64,000 nt of DNA from Algibacter miyuki (GTDB lineage Bacteria > Bacteroidota > Bacteroidia > Flavobacteriales > Flavobacteriaceae), in assembly GCF_042427745.1 (NCBI RefSeq), contig NZ_JBHMFA010000001.1; one strand, 5' to 3'. Position numbers and translations under genes: made by a program. This document shows, one piece after another, positions 43,407-51,343 of the stretch (positions are counted from its first letter, which is position 1; the number at the start of each line of letters is the position of its first letter). A model generated the notes under the pieces. The model was not told where the DNA came from and ran no database searches. It saw nothing but the letters and a program-made list of their open reading frames with translations.

Positions 43407-44333
43407 TTATTTAGAAAGTTCTAGCATACGTTCTATAGGTAATAAAGCACGTTTTCTAATCGTTTCGTCCACATCAATTTGTGGCGATTCGTTAAGTAAA
43501 CAATCGTACAGTTTTTGCATGGTATTCATTTTCATGAAATGGCATTCACTACACGCGCAGGTGTTGTCTTCTTTTGCAGGAGCCGGAATAAGTTCGGTAT
43601 GCGGCATTTCTTCTTGCATTTTATGCAAAATACCAGCTTCGGTAGCGACAATAAATTTTTGGTCGGCATGTTCTCTAACAAAGTTAATCATGCCGGAAGT
43701 AGATCCAATATAGGTAGCCGTATCTAAAATATGAGTTTCAGATTCTGGGTGTGCTATAATTTTATGGTCTGGGTATTTTTTATGTAATTCAATTAATTTG
43801 TCAATTGAAAACGCTTCGTGTACAATGCAACTACCGTCCCAAAGCAGCATGTCGCGGCCTGTTTCGTTAATAATGTATTGTCCTAAGTTTTTGTCTGGTG
43901 CAAAAATAATAGGGGTTTCCTTAGGAATAGATTCTACTATTTTTAAAGCATTAGATGAGGTGCAAACAATATCACTTAAAGCCTTAATTTCTGCCGAGCA
44001 ATTGACGTAAGTAATCACCACGTGGTCGGGATGTTTTTTTGTGAATGCTGAAAAATCTTCTGGCGGACAAGAATCGGCTAGTGAGCAACCCGCATTTAAA
44101 TCGGGTAATACTACAGTTTTCGATGGATTTAAAATTTTAGCAGTTTCGGCCATAAAATGTACGCCTGCAAAAACAATAATATCAGCATCGGTTTCTGCTG
44201 CTTTTTGAGATAAACCTAAACTATCGCCAACATAATCGGCAATGTCCTGAATTTCTGGAACCTGATAATAATGCGCTAAAATAACGGCATTTTTTTCAAC
44301 TTTTAGGCGTTGTATCTCTTTTACTAAATCCAT
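43407..44333 (-). CDS. nadA: Quinolinate synthase
   Basis: This 308-residue enzyme condenses iminoaspartate with dihydroxyacetone phosphate to quinolinate. It carries the three [4Fe-4S] ligand regions: PDLNAGCSLADSCPPEDF, the CTSSNA segment after TYVNCSAEIKALSDIV, and the C-terminal CACSECHFMKMNTM. Substrate-binding HYYQVPEIQDIADYVGDSL, FAGVHFMAETAKILNP, FAPDKNLGQYI and AHPESE are all present. Length is that of the short bacterial type. The cluster is oxygen-sensitive. It heads the nadA-nadB operon. Confidence 0.97.
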   Translation of the reverse strand: MDLVKEIQRLKVEKNAVILAHYYQVPEIQDIADYVGDSLGLSQKAAETDADIIVFAGVHFMAETAKILNPSKTVVLPDLNAGCSLADSCPPEDFSAFTKKHPDHVVITYVNCSAEIKALSDIVCTSSNALKIVESIPKETPIIFAPDKNLGQYIINETGRDMLLWDGSCIVHEAFSIDKLIELHKKYPDHKIIAHPESETHILDTATYIGSTSGMINFVREHADQKFIVATEAGILHKMQEEMPHTELIPAPAKEDNTCACSECHFMKMNTMQKLYDCLLNESPQIDVDETIRKRALLPIERMLELSK

Positions 44334-44412
44334 GGAAATCCTTATTTAATTGCAAATATCATAATTAATATGCGTTCTAAATTCAGAATAACTTAAAAAG
44401 TAGTCAGGAATA

Positions 44413-44497
44413 AAAAAGCAGCATTCTTTTTATTAAATCATTAAATTATTATTAAGTAATTACTTAAAAAAATAACAAAACAAGAATGCTACTTATG
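44413..44497 (-). terminator. Terminator-like structure after the 602-aa gene
   Basis: On the minus strand AAGTAGCATTCTT pairs with AAGAATGCTGCTT, followed by TTTTTT. The 55-base loop contains its own perfect 16-bp palindrome TTAAGTAATTACTTAA (44452-44467). It lies between the 602-aa gene and nadA on the same strand. Confidence 0.55.
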
Positions 44498-44525
44498 CTT
44501 AAAATGAAATAGAACGTTTTAAAGT

Positions 44526-46334
44526 CTATGCTTTATTGGATAATTGTGCTATTTCTAATTGAATTTCGTTTAAAGTGAGCTCGCTTTCGTTAAGTGTGTT
44601 TAAAACGGATGCTTTAATGTCTAAAAAAGCGAGTTTGCTGTTGTTAAAAAGATTTTGATAGTATAATACGCCCGCGGTCATATTTTTGGTGAAATTCGAT
44701 AAATATTTTTCGTCTTTTTTGGTGAAAGATGAACGGGCTTCATTGAGCTTGTTTTTTAGGAAATCGATGTAAATCTGTAGTTCTTTGATGAATAGATTCG
44801 GGCGATCTGATCTGGAAACCATATTGTCACGACCATAAATATGATCGGTCATGTTTTTAAGGCTCATTTCTTTTGAAAAATAGGCCATATTCGGTCCTGG
44901 GCAAATGGAAACGCCGGTGCCTTCAACCTTAGTTTCTAAATTGTAAGCCAATAGGGCAGAAGTGCCTAAGCCTACGCAAGTACAGGATTTTTCAATAATT
45001 TTATTGTATTTGTTTTGATAGTCTTCGGGAGCTAAATCTTCGGCTTTTAATGCTTTAATTTTAAAATGCTGATATTCTCTAGAAGCTGTACAAACGCCAG
45101 TTTCTTTAAACTCTTTGTTCATGGCAACAAATTTCTTTGGACAAGAACTTCCAGGGCGTCCTTTATCTATCAGTCTTTGTTTTTCGGCATCTTTAGTGTT
45201 GTTTCTAAGGTTGTTAAATGGTACGCCTAAAGGAGAAATATCACTTAAATACAAGTCTTTTTCTTCCGCTTTAGCGAGTTGATTTAAAGTGGTCTTATCG
45301 ACCGTAGTGGCTTCTGGAACGAGTAAAAACGGACTGCCCCAACCTACAGAGTCGAGGTTGTACTCATTGGTTAAAAAGGCGTGTTCTTCATCGGTTCCAA
45401 CACCGCCTTGTGCTGTGATTTTAAAAGTTAACCCGTTAGTAGGTATCGTTTTGTTTTGGTTTAAAAGTTCTTGTTGTAAAACGCCGTAAATCGCGTCGTG
45501 TAAAGCGTTGCGATTTTCTTTAAATTCGGCTAAAACAGGTCCTAATAAGTAACCGTCTGTAGCAAAAGCATGCCCTCCACAATTTAAGCCCGATTCTATT
45601 CTGTACTCGGAAACCCAAAGGCCTTTTTTAGCTAAAAACTTTCCTTGTATTAAGGCGGATCTATAATCGCTTACCTTCAGGATAATACGTTTTTTGAATT
45701 GGCCGTTTTCATCAGGAAAAAAATCATTAAATTCCGACATGTATGCGTATAACCTCGGATTCATTCCTGCAGAAAGTACTACGGAAGAGTTTAGTTTACT
45801 ATTCGCATAACCACGTAAAGCGGCATGAGCATCGTTGTATTTTGTTGGGAGTTTTTCGTCTTTGTTATAGTTGTCTTTGTCTACTTTCGTCATAATGTTA
45901 ACGTCAATAGAACCCATGGTTAAATTGGTGGTAACCCAATTTTTGATTTTAGAAAAATCTAATTCTTTTGCGGTTAAGGCTTCAAAATCCGATTTCAATT
46001 TAGAGCCGTTTGGTAGCAAGTTGATGTAGTTAAAAAGCGCTTCACTTTTTTCGGCAGAAACATGTTTTAAATCTTCAAATTTTTCAGTGGCTACATCGCT
46101 CATTAAATTAAGGTAAGATGTGATTCTTTTCGCTCTAAAATCTTCAATTTTATCTGTGATTTCTTGATAAGGCAACTCGAATTTTTCGCTGTACATTTTA
46201 CGTAATTTTTCGAGTAAAATATCATCAACTAAAGAAATTACAGAGTCGATACCGTATTGCGCTACTTTTATAGGGGTGTCTATGGTAAATCCAATGCCCA
46301 TAACTGGGATGTGGAAAGAATGTGTGTGTGTCAT
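44526..46334 (-). CDS. Conserved Bacteroidota protein of unknown function, Cys-rich C-terminal half
   Basis: I do not recognise this 602-residue protein by name. It has no signal peptide or membrane helix. It opens HSFHIPVMGIGFTIDTPIKVA and YGIDSVISLVDD (both quoted in part), a pattern that recalls TIM-barrel flavin enzymes such as nitronate monooxygenases or glutamate synthase-type barrels. SGLNCGGHAFATDG follows at about 255. Five further cysteines lie in GRPGSSCPKK, ETGVCTAS, EKSCTCVGLG and VSICPGPN, which may hold an Fe-S cluster. Mature length and even composition suggest a core, vertically inherited gene. An Fnr-like dyad stands at the class II position before its promoter, so redox control is likely. 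Confidence 0.6.
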   Translation of the reverse strand: MTHTHSFHIPVMGIGFTIDTPIKVAQYGIDSVISLVDDILLEKLRKMYSEKFELPYQEITDKIEDFRAKRITSYLNLMSDVATEKFEDLKHVSAEKSEALFNYINLLPNGSKLKSDFEALTAKELDFSKIKNWVTTNLTMGSIDVNIMTKVDKDNYNKDEKLPTKYNDAHAALRGYANSKLNSSVVLSAGMNPRLYAYMSEFNDFFPDENGQFKKRIILKVSDYRSALIQGKFLAKKGLWVSEYRIESGLNCGGHAFATDGYLLGPVLAEFKENRNALHDAIYGVLQQELLNQNKTIPTNGLTFKITAQGGVGTDEEHAFLTNEYNLDSVGWGSPFLLVPEATTVDKTTLNQLAKAEEKDLYLSDISPLGVPFNNLRNNTKDAEKQRLIDKGRPGSSCPKKFVAMNKEFKETGVCTASREYQHFKIKALKAEDLAPEDYQNKYNKIIEKSCTCVGLGTSALLAYNLETKVEGTGVSICPGPNMAYFSKEMSLKNMTDHIYGRDNMVSRSDRPNLFIKELQIYIDFLKNKLNEARSSFTKKDEKYLSNFTKNMTAGVLYYQNLFNNSKLAFLDIKASVLNTLNESELTLNEIQLEIAQLSNKA

Positions 46335-46350
46335 GTTTATTTAATTAATG

Positions 46351-46358
46351 GACAAAGG
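46351..46358 (-). promoter_or_regulatory. -7 box of the 602-aa gene
   Basis: TACCTTTG on the minus strand matches TAnnTTTG exactly and is followed by a short leader to the ATG at 46334. Confidence 0.55.
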
Positions 46359-46382
46359 TATAGCCTGGGTTTCGAGTTAAAA

Positions 46383-46396
46383 ATGACTTATGTCAT
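46383..46396. promoter_or_regulatory. Crp/Fnr-type dyad upstream of the 602-aa gene
   Basis: ATGAC-TTAT-GTCAT is a perfect 5+5 dyad with a 4-base spacer, the architecture of Crp/Fnr-family sites. Its centre is about 42 bases before the predicted transcription start, the usual class II activator position. Confidence 0.5.
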
Positions 46397-46645
46397 GTCT
46401 TTGAAAAAAATGAAGTTGAAAATATTAGAAAATCCGCAGTATTTTAATTTAAGCCGAATTATAAAGTAAAAACGGGGTTTTTGCTTGTTTTGGATTGTAA
46501 ACAATATGGCATTACCCTTGTTTTTTTTAATTATTCATAATAAGAATTCTACAAACGGTAAAAATTGATAAAACTTTAAATAGCCCGCTGTCTTTAGGAT
46601 TAGCTTTAGTATTTTTATGTTTTAATTTTAGAATAGAAAAGAAAC

Positions 46646-49234
46646 ATGTCAGTAGAGCCAAAATTAACACGATTTAATCAGAGTGTGTTGTCAAAATACC
46701 AAATTTACAATAGTATTTTTATGACATTACCTTTCGATACAATCACGAAAACAGGGGTATTGTTACCACTGTTTCATGAAACTTGCGAAAAGGGATTTGC
46801 AAAAGGAGACGACCCAACCACTATTGTGGATACGTTTTTTGAAAAATACCAAGGCCGCCGATCAGAAGAAAGTCAGATAAACTTATTATTCCGTTTTATC
46901 CAATATATAGAGCGCCAAGTGGTTTTGTTTGATGCTATAGAAGATGCCGCTTTCCCTATTGTAAATAATATGGATGGTATTGGAACGCTTAGACACTTAA
47001 AAGAAAAAGCAACTTCGGAAAATCAACTGGAAGTACTTCGCGAATATCTTGAAGAATTTAAAGTTAGAATTGTTTTAACTGCGCACCCAACACAGTTTTA
47101 CCCAGGGTCGGTTTTAGGTATTATTACCGATTTATCTAAAGCTGTAAAAGAAAATAACCTAAATGGTATTAACGATTTGTTTGCGCAATTAGGGAAAACT
47201 CCATTCTTTAAACGCGAAAAACCAACGCCATATCACGAAGCTAAAAGCTTAATTTGGTACTTGGAAAATGTGTTTTATAAATCTTTTGGAGATATTTATA
47301 ATTACATTCAAACAAATATTTACGACGACGGTAAAAAACATAACGAAATCATCAACATCGGTTTCTGGCCAGGTGGAGATCGTGATGGGAATCCGTTTGT
47401 AAAACCAAATACAACTATAAAAGTAGCTAACAAGTTAAAGCAAGCGGTACTTAAAAAGTACTATGAAGATCTTAAAAACTTAAGAAGAAAGCTTACGTTT
47501 AAAGGGGTTGAAGAGCGTATTATTAAGCTTGAAACTATTTTATATAACTATAGCATTAATTTAAAAGCAGAACGTACTATTACGGCTAAAGAGTTTTTAG
47601 ACGAATTATTAAGTATTAGAGATGTTATAGAAGCCGAGCACCAATCGTTATATGTAACGGAGGTGAACAGTTTAATTAACAAAGTACACCTATTTGGTTA
47701 CAATTTTGCAAGCTTAGATATTAGACAAGATAGTCGTATTCACCACGATGTGTTTACTACAGTTATCGATAATTTAATTGAAAACAATCACGCATCATTC
47801 CCGAAAAACTATCACGATTTAAGTGAAGAGGAGCAAATTAAAATCCTATCGGAGGTTAGCGGCGATAAAATTAATATCGATGTTTTCGAAGATGAAATGG
47901 TAAGCAATACGCTTAAAACCATTAAAGCCATCAAGAAAATTCAGAAAACAAATGGCGAGCGTGGGGCTAATCGTTACATTATTAGTAACAACCAAACCGC
48001 TTTAAATGTGATGCAACTTTTTGCGATGCTTAAATTAGTAGCGTTTAAAGATGATTTAACTGTAGATGTAGCGCCGCTTTTTGAAACCATTCCAGATTTA
48101 GAAAATGCACCAGGTGTTATGGAGCAGCTTTATAGCAACCCAACTTACCGTGCGCATTTAGAAGAACGTGGCAATAAGCAAACGATTATGTTAGGGTTTT
48201 CTGATGGAACAAAAGATGGTGGTTACTTAATGGCAAACTGGGGTATTTTTAAAGCAAAAGAACGCTTAACAGCAATGTCTAGAAAACACGGTATAACGGC
48301 TATTTTCTTTGACGGACGTGGTGGACCTCCTGCACGTGGTGGTGGAAAAACACATCAGTTTTACTCGTCATTAGGGCCAACTATTGAAGATAAAGAAGTG
48401 CAATTAACCATACAAGGGCAAACTATTAGTTCTAATTTCGGAACCTTAGATTCTTCGCAATATAACTTGGAGCAACTTATTAGTTCTGGTATTTCTAACC
48501 GTATTGGTAAGGATAACGAAGCGATGAGTGAGGAAGATAAAATTGTAATGAACGATCTAGCCGAAACAAGTTACACGGCTTATAAAGATTTTAAAGGTCA
48601 CCCAATGTTTATTCCGTATTTGGAACGCATGAGTACTTTAAAATACTACGCTAAAACCAATATTGGTTCACGTCCATCAAAACGTGGAACTTCAGATAAG
48701 TTAGTCTTTTCAGACTTAAGAGCTATTCCATTCGTGGGGTCTTGGAGTCAGTTAAAACAAAATGTTCCTGGGTTCTTCGGTGTTGGTAAAGCATTAAAAG
48801 CTTACGAAGATCGTGGCGAATTTCATAAAGTGGAAGCGCTTTATAATAATTCAAAATTCTTTAAAACCCTGTTGGAAAACAGTATGATGTCTTTAACAAA
48901 ATCGTTTTTCGATTTAACAAAATACATGTCTAAAGATGAGGAGTTCGGTGCTTTTTGGGATATTATTCATGAGGAATATACATCAACAAAAGCCCTTTTA
49001 CTAAAGCTTACTGGCTATAAGGAACTTATGGAAAACGAGCCATCTGGCCGTGCTTCTATTCAAGTTCGCGAATCTATCGTGTTGCCGTTGTTAACCATAC
49101 AGCAATATGCGCTTAAAAAGATTCAAGAGTTAGAAAAAGCAGAAGTACGCGACGATGAGCAGATCAAGATTTTCGAAAAAATAGTAACACGTTCACTATT
49201 CGGAAACATAAATGCGAGTAGAAACTCAGCATAG
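46646..49234 (+). CDS. ppc: Phosphoenolpyruvate carboxylase (Bacteroidota type)
   Basis: This 862-residue enzyme adds bicarbonate to PEP to make oxaloacetate, feeding the TCA cycle and 2-oxoglutarate for nitrogen assimilation. Landmarks are VLTAHPTQFYPGS with the catalytic His, GFWPGGDRDGNPFV, FNFASLDIRQDSR-like YNFASLDIRQDSRIHHD, MLGFSDGTKDGGY, FFDGRGGPPARGGGKTH and IPFVGSWSQLK. Variants from the E. coli-type enzyme are TAHPTQ instead of TAHPTE, PPARGGG instead of SxGRGG, and a C-terminus NASRNSA instead of the QNTG ending. These match a divergent Bacteroidota subfamily. It stands alone, with its terminator 20 bases after the stop. Confidence 0.93.
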   Translation: MSVEPKLTRFNQSVLSKYQIYNSIFMTLPFDTITKTGVLLPLFHETCEKGFAKGDDPTTIVDTFFEKYQGRRSEESQINLLFRFIQYIERQVVLFDAIEDAAFPIVNNMDGIGTLRHLKEKATSENQLEVLREYLEEFKVRIVLTAHPTQFYPGSVLGIITDLSKAVKENNLNGINDLFAQLGKTPFFKREKPTPYHEAKSLIWYLENVFYKSFGDIYNYIQTNIYDDGKKHNEIINIGFWPGGDRDGNPFVKPNTTIKVANKLKQAVLKKYYEDLKNLRRKLTFKGVEERIIKLETILYNYSINLKAERTITAKEFLDELLSIRDVIEAEHQSLYVTEVNSLINKVHLFGYNFASLDIRQDSRIHHDVFTTVIDNLIENNHASFPKNYHDLSEEEQIKILSEVSGDKINIDVFEDEMVSNTLKTIKAIKKIQKTNGERGANRYIISNNQTALNVMQLFAMLKLVAFKDDLTVDVAPLFETIPDLENAPGVMEQLYSNPTYRAHLEERGNKQTIMLGFSDGTKDGGYLMANWGIFKAKERLTAMSRKHGITAIFFDGRGGPPARGGGKTHQFYSSLGPTIEDKEVQLTIQGQTISSNFGTLDSSQYNLEQLISSGISNRIGKDNEAMSEEDKIVMNDLAETSYTAYKDFKGHPMFIPYLERMSTLKYYAKTNIGSRPSKRGTSDKLVFSDLRAIPFVGSWSQLKQNVPGFFGVGKALKAYEDRGEFHKVEALYNNSKFFKTLLENSMMSLTKSFFDLTKYMSKDEEFGAFWDIIHEEYTSTKALLLKLTGYKELMENEPSGRASIQVRESIVLPLLTIQQYALKKIQELEKAEVRDDEQIKIFEKIVTRSLFGNINASRNSA

Positions 49235-49252
49235 ACTAGTATTCATAATTTT

Positions 49253-49282
49253 AAAAAGCCTCCAATTTTGGGGGCTTTTTTT
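49253..49282 (+). terminator. Terminator after ppc
   Basis: AAAAAGCC...GGCTTTTT stem with CC/GG extension around AATTTTG, followed by a run of Ts. Confidence 0.8.
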
Positions 49283-49308
49283 GTTTATCAGAAGTTCTAA
49301 TGTTTTTA

Positions 49309-49403
49309 TTTGGGCGCAACCCGAAAAGGGTCGGGCTATACACTGCAAGTCCGCGCACCTCCTGCGTCGGGCTGTGGGCTTTCCGTTGCTATCCCTTGCG
49401 CAA
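49309..49403 (+). repeat. Dispersed GC-rich palindromic repeat, copy 2
   Basis: It shares ACCCGAAAAGGGTCGGGCT exactly with the copy at 19000-19107 and has similar ends, GCGCAA on the left against TTGCGC on the right, plus the same ATCCCT near the right end. The middle differs (CGCACCTCCTGCG). Confidence 0.6.
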
Positions 49404-49518
49404 TAATCGCAGCTATAGTGTTGAGGTAGTTTGTGGTTTTTTAATCTTTAATATGTCTTTGTTTGTGTTCGTTTTCAGAATAAAAAAGATTTGTTTGAAA
49501 GTTTAAATTTGGCACATA

Positions 49519-49557
49519 AAAAAAGGATGTTCTACATAAAGTAAAACACCCTTTTTC
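49519..49557. terminator. Terminator after the porin-amt-PII-amt operon
   Basis: AAAAAGGATGTTCTAC pairs with GTAAAACACCCTTTTT over 14 of 16 positions. On the minus strand it ends the amt operon in a T run. Confidence 0.7.
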
Positions 49558-49596
49558 ATTCAAAAAATATATAGTAGTTAGTTATATAGTCATGTT

Positions 49597-50829
49597 CTAG
49601 TGATCGTTAGATCTAAAATCAGGATAAGCTTCCATGCTGTGTTCATGGGTATCTAAGCCTTCTAGTTCTTCTCTTTCAGAAACTCTAATACCCACCACTT
49701 TTTTCAGTGTGTATATAATAATGAAAGAGGTTACTAGGCAGAATACAGCATAACATGCTACACCTGCTAGTTGTATTAAAAAGGTGTGATCTGGATTTGT
49801 TGAAAATATACCAACAGCTAAAGTTCCCCAGATACCACAAATTAAATGTACTGCAATAGCACCAACCGGATCGTCAAGTTTTAAAGCATCAACAAAGCTT
49901 ACGGCAACAACAATAAGTAAACCGGCAACGATACCAATAATAATGGCACTTGTTGGCGTCATTACATCAGCTCCAGCAGTAATACCTACTAAACCACCTA
50001 AAATACCATTTAAAAACATGGTTAAATCTAGGTTTTTATGTTGTATAAAAGTTCCAAGAGCAGCAGCAACACCACCAGCGGCAGCAGCTAAACAGGTTGT
50101 TACTAAAGTTAAAGATGTTAATTCTGGATCGGCAGAAAGTACAGAGCCTCCATTAAATCCGAACCAGCCTAACCAAAGGATTAAAACACCTGCGGTAGCT
50201 AAAGGAATGTTGTGTCCTGGAATAGCTTGAGGTTTTCCGTTTTTAAATTTTCCAATACGTGGGCCTAATAAATAAACGGCAACAACAGCTGCCCATCCAC
50301 CTACAGAGTGTACAAGGGTAGAGCCTGCGAAATCGTAAAACCCTAATTGGTCTAAAAATCCGCCACCCCATTTCCATGAACCAGCAATTGGGTAAACAAA
50401 TCCAACATAAATGATAACAAAAATCATAAATGCTCCAATTTTCATACGTTCAGCAACAGCTCCAGATACAATAGTTGCAGCGGTTGCGGCAAACATACCT
50501 TGGAATAAAAAGTCGGTCCAATACGTGTAACCTTGGTTGTAGGTTAGGTCTAGAGCGCCTTCAGCGGTTAACGGAGCTTCTAATCCGAAGCCAGCAAAAC
50601 CAAAAATTCCAGCAGAATCTTCTGCGAAACCTGGGTACATTAAGTTGAAACCTACTAAACAGTATAAAAGTAGGCCAATAGTGATAATTAGAATGTTTTT
50701 AAAAAGTATGTTTAATGTGTTTTTCTGTCTGGTTAGTCCAATTTCTAAAAATGCAAATCCGGTATGCATAAAGAAAACTAGGGCTGTACAGATCATCATC
50801 CATACGTTATTAATTGTAAGTAATTCCAT
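49597..50829 (-). CDS. amt: Ammonium transporter (second in operon)
   Basis: This 410-residue protein has the eleven-helix Amt/MEP/Rh fold without a cleavable signal: MICTALVFFMHTGFAFLEIGL in helix 1, AVAERMKIGAFM, the gate Asp in the YWTDFLFQ segment, DFAGSTLVHSVGGWAAVV with the first channel His, GGSVLSADPEL, and AIAVHLICGIWGTLAVG with the second His. The cytoplasmic tail ends GLDTHEHSMEAYPDFR. It brings ammonium into the cytoplasm. A PII gene lies 21 bases upstream, the arrangement in which PII blocks the channel when nitrogen is plentiful. Confidence 0.95.
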   Translation of the reverse strand: MELLTINNVWMMICTALVFFMHTGFAFLEIGLTRQKNTLNILFKNILIITIGLLLYCLVGFNLMYPGFAEDSAGIFGFAGFGLEAPLTAEGALDLTYNQGYTYWTDFLFQGMFAATAATIVSGAVAERMKIGAFMIFVIIYVGFVYPIAGSWKWGGGFLDQLGFYDFAGSTLVHSVGGWAAVVAVYLLGPRIGKFKNGKPQAIPGHNIPLATAGVLILWLGWFGFNGGSVLSADPELTSLTLVTTCLAAAAGGVAAALGTFIQHKNLDLTMFLNGILGGLVGITAGADVMTPTSAIIIGIVAGLLIVVAVSFVDALKLDDPVGAIAVHLICGIWGTLAVGIFSTNPDHTFLIQLAGVACYAVFCLVTSFIIIYTLKKVVGIRVSEREELEGLDTHEHSMEAYPDFRSNDH

Positions 50830-50849
50830 GTTATTAGTTTATTCAGTTA

Positions 50850-51188
50850 TTATTTTAAAGTACTAGCACCTTTTTCTCCTGTTCTTATTCGGTAGGTTTC
50901 TAGTACGTCGGATACAAATATTTTACCATCGCCAACTTCTCCTGTTCCTGCGGAATCTAAAAGTGTTTTTATGGTGATGTCTGCAAAGTCGTCGTTAACA
51001 ACGATAGAAAGATAGCGGCGTTGTATATCGCTTGTGCTGTAGCTAACACCACGATAAACATGTCCTTCTTGTTCGTTTCCTAGGCCGGTTACATCCCAGT
51101 AAGAAAAAAAGTTTACGCCAACTTCATGTAAGGCGTCTCTAACAACACGATATTTGGATTTTCTAATAATGGCTTCAATTTTTTTCAT
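50850..51188 (-). CDS. glnK: PII nitrogen regulatory protein (GlnK/GlnB type)
   Basis: This 112-residue trimer-forming signal protein starts MKKIEAIIRKSKYRVVRDAL. The T-loop holds Tyr50 in GVSYSTSDIQRR, matching the uridylylated Tyr51 of E. coli, although the loop sequence is not the usual GAEYxVDF. The C-terminal signature is TGEVGDGKIFV then YRIRTGEKG. PII binds ATP or ADP and 2-oxoglutarate and controls Amt. Its place between two amt genes points to GlnK-like work. No uridylyltransferase gene is in the window, so regulation may be by ligand alone. Confidence 0.94.
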   Translation of the reverse strand: MKKIEAIIRKSKYRVVRDALHEVGVNFFSYWDVTGLGNEQEGHVYRGVSYSTSDIQRRYLSIVVNDDFADITIKTLLDSAGTGEVGDGKIFVSDVLETYRIRTGEKGASTLK

Positions 51189-51289
51189 AATGTCATTTCT
51201 TAAATATGTTTAGTTTGTTAAGATAAAAATTATTTGAATTCTATAAAAAGAGAAGTTCAAAAGGTTTTTTTGAATTATCATAAACGTTT

Positions 51290-51318
51290 AAAAAGATGCC
51301 TTTTTGAGGCATCTTTTT
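51290..51318 (-). terminator. Internal terminator or attenuator between amt and PII
   Basis: AAAAGATGCC pairs with GGCATCTTTT around TTTTTGA, with T-rich flanks in both directions. It sits between the first amt and the PII gene, so it may lower expression of the distal genes. Confidence 0.65.
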
Positions 51319-51343
51319 AATAATATATAGTAAATGGTTGTTT

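Larger units (their letters stand above)
46335..46645. other. Divergent promoter region, 602-aa gene and ppc
   Basis: This 311-base gap has a -7 box and an Fnr-like dyad for the minus-strand gene, and a weaker TATTTTTA box (46610-46617) for ppc. A frame through 46257-46469 overlaps the gene start on the opposite strand and is not coding. Confidence 0.5.
49235..49596. other. Intergenic region with terminators and a dispersed repeat
   Basis: This 362-base gap between convergent ppc and amt holds the ppc terminator (49253-49282), the second dispersed GC-rich repeat (49309-49403), and the amt terminator (49519-49557). Frames crossing the repeat look coding by length only. Confidence 0.6.

Noticed and set aside
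46257..46469. Plus-strand frame of 70 codons
   Set aside because: It overlaps the start of the 602-aa gene and its promoter. No start context or family support.
49212..49506. Two overlapping plus-strand frames after ppc
   Set aside because: They run through the ppc terminator and the GC-rich dispersed repeat, which explains their length. The predicted proteins show no family features.
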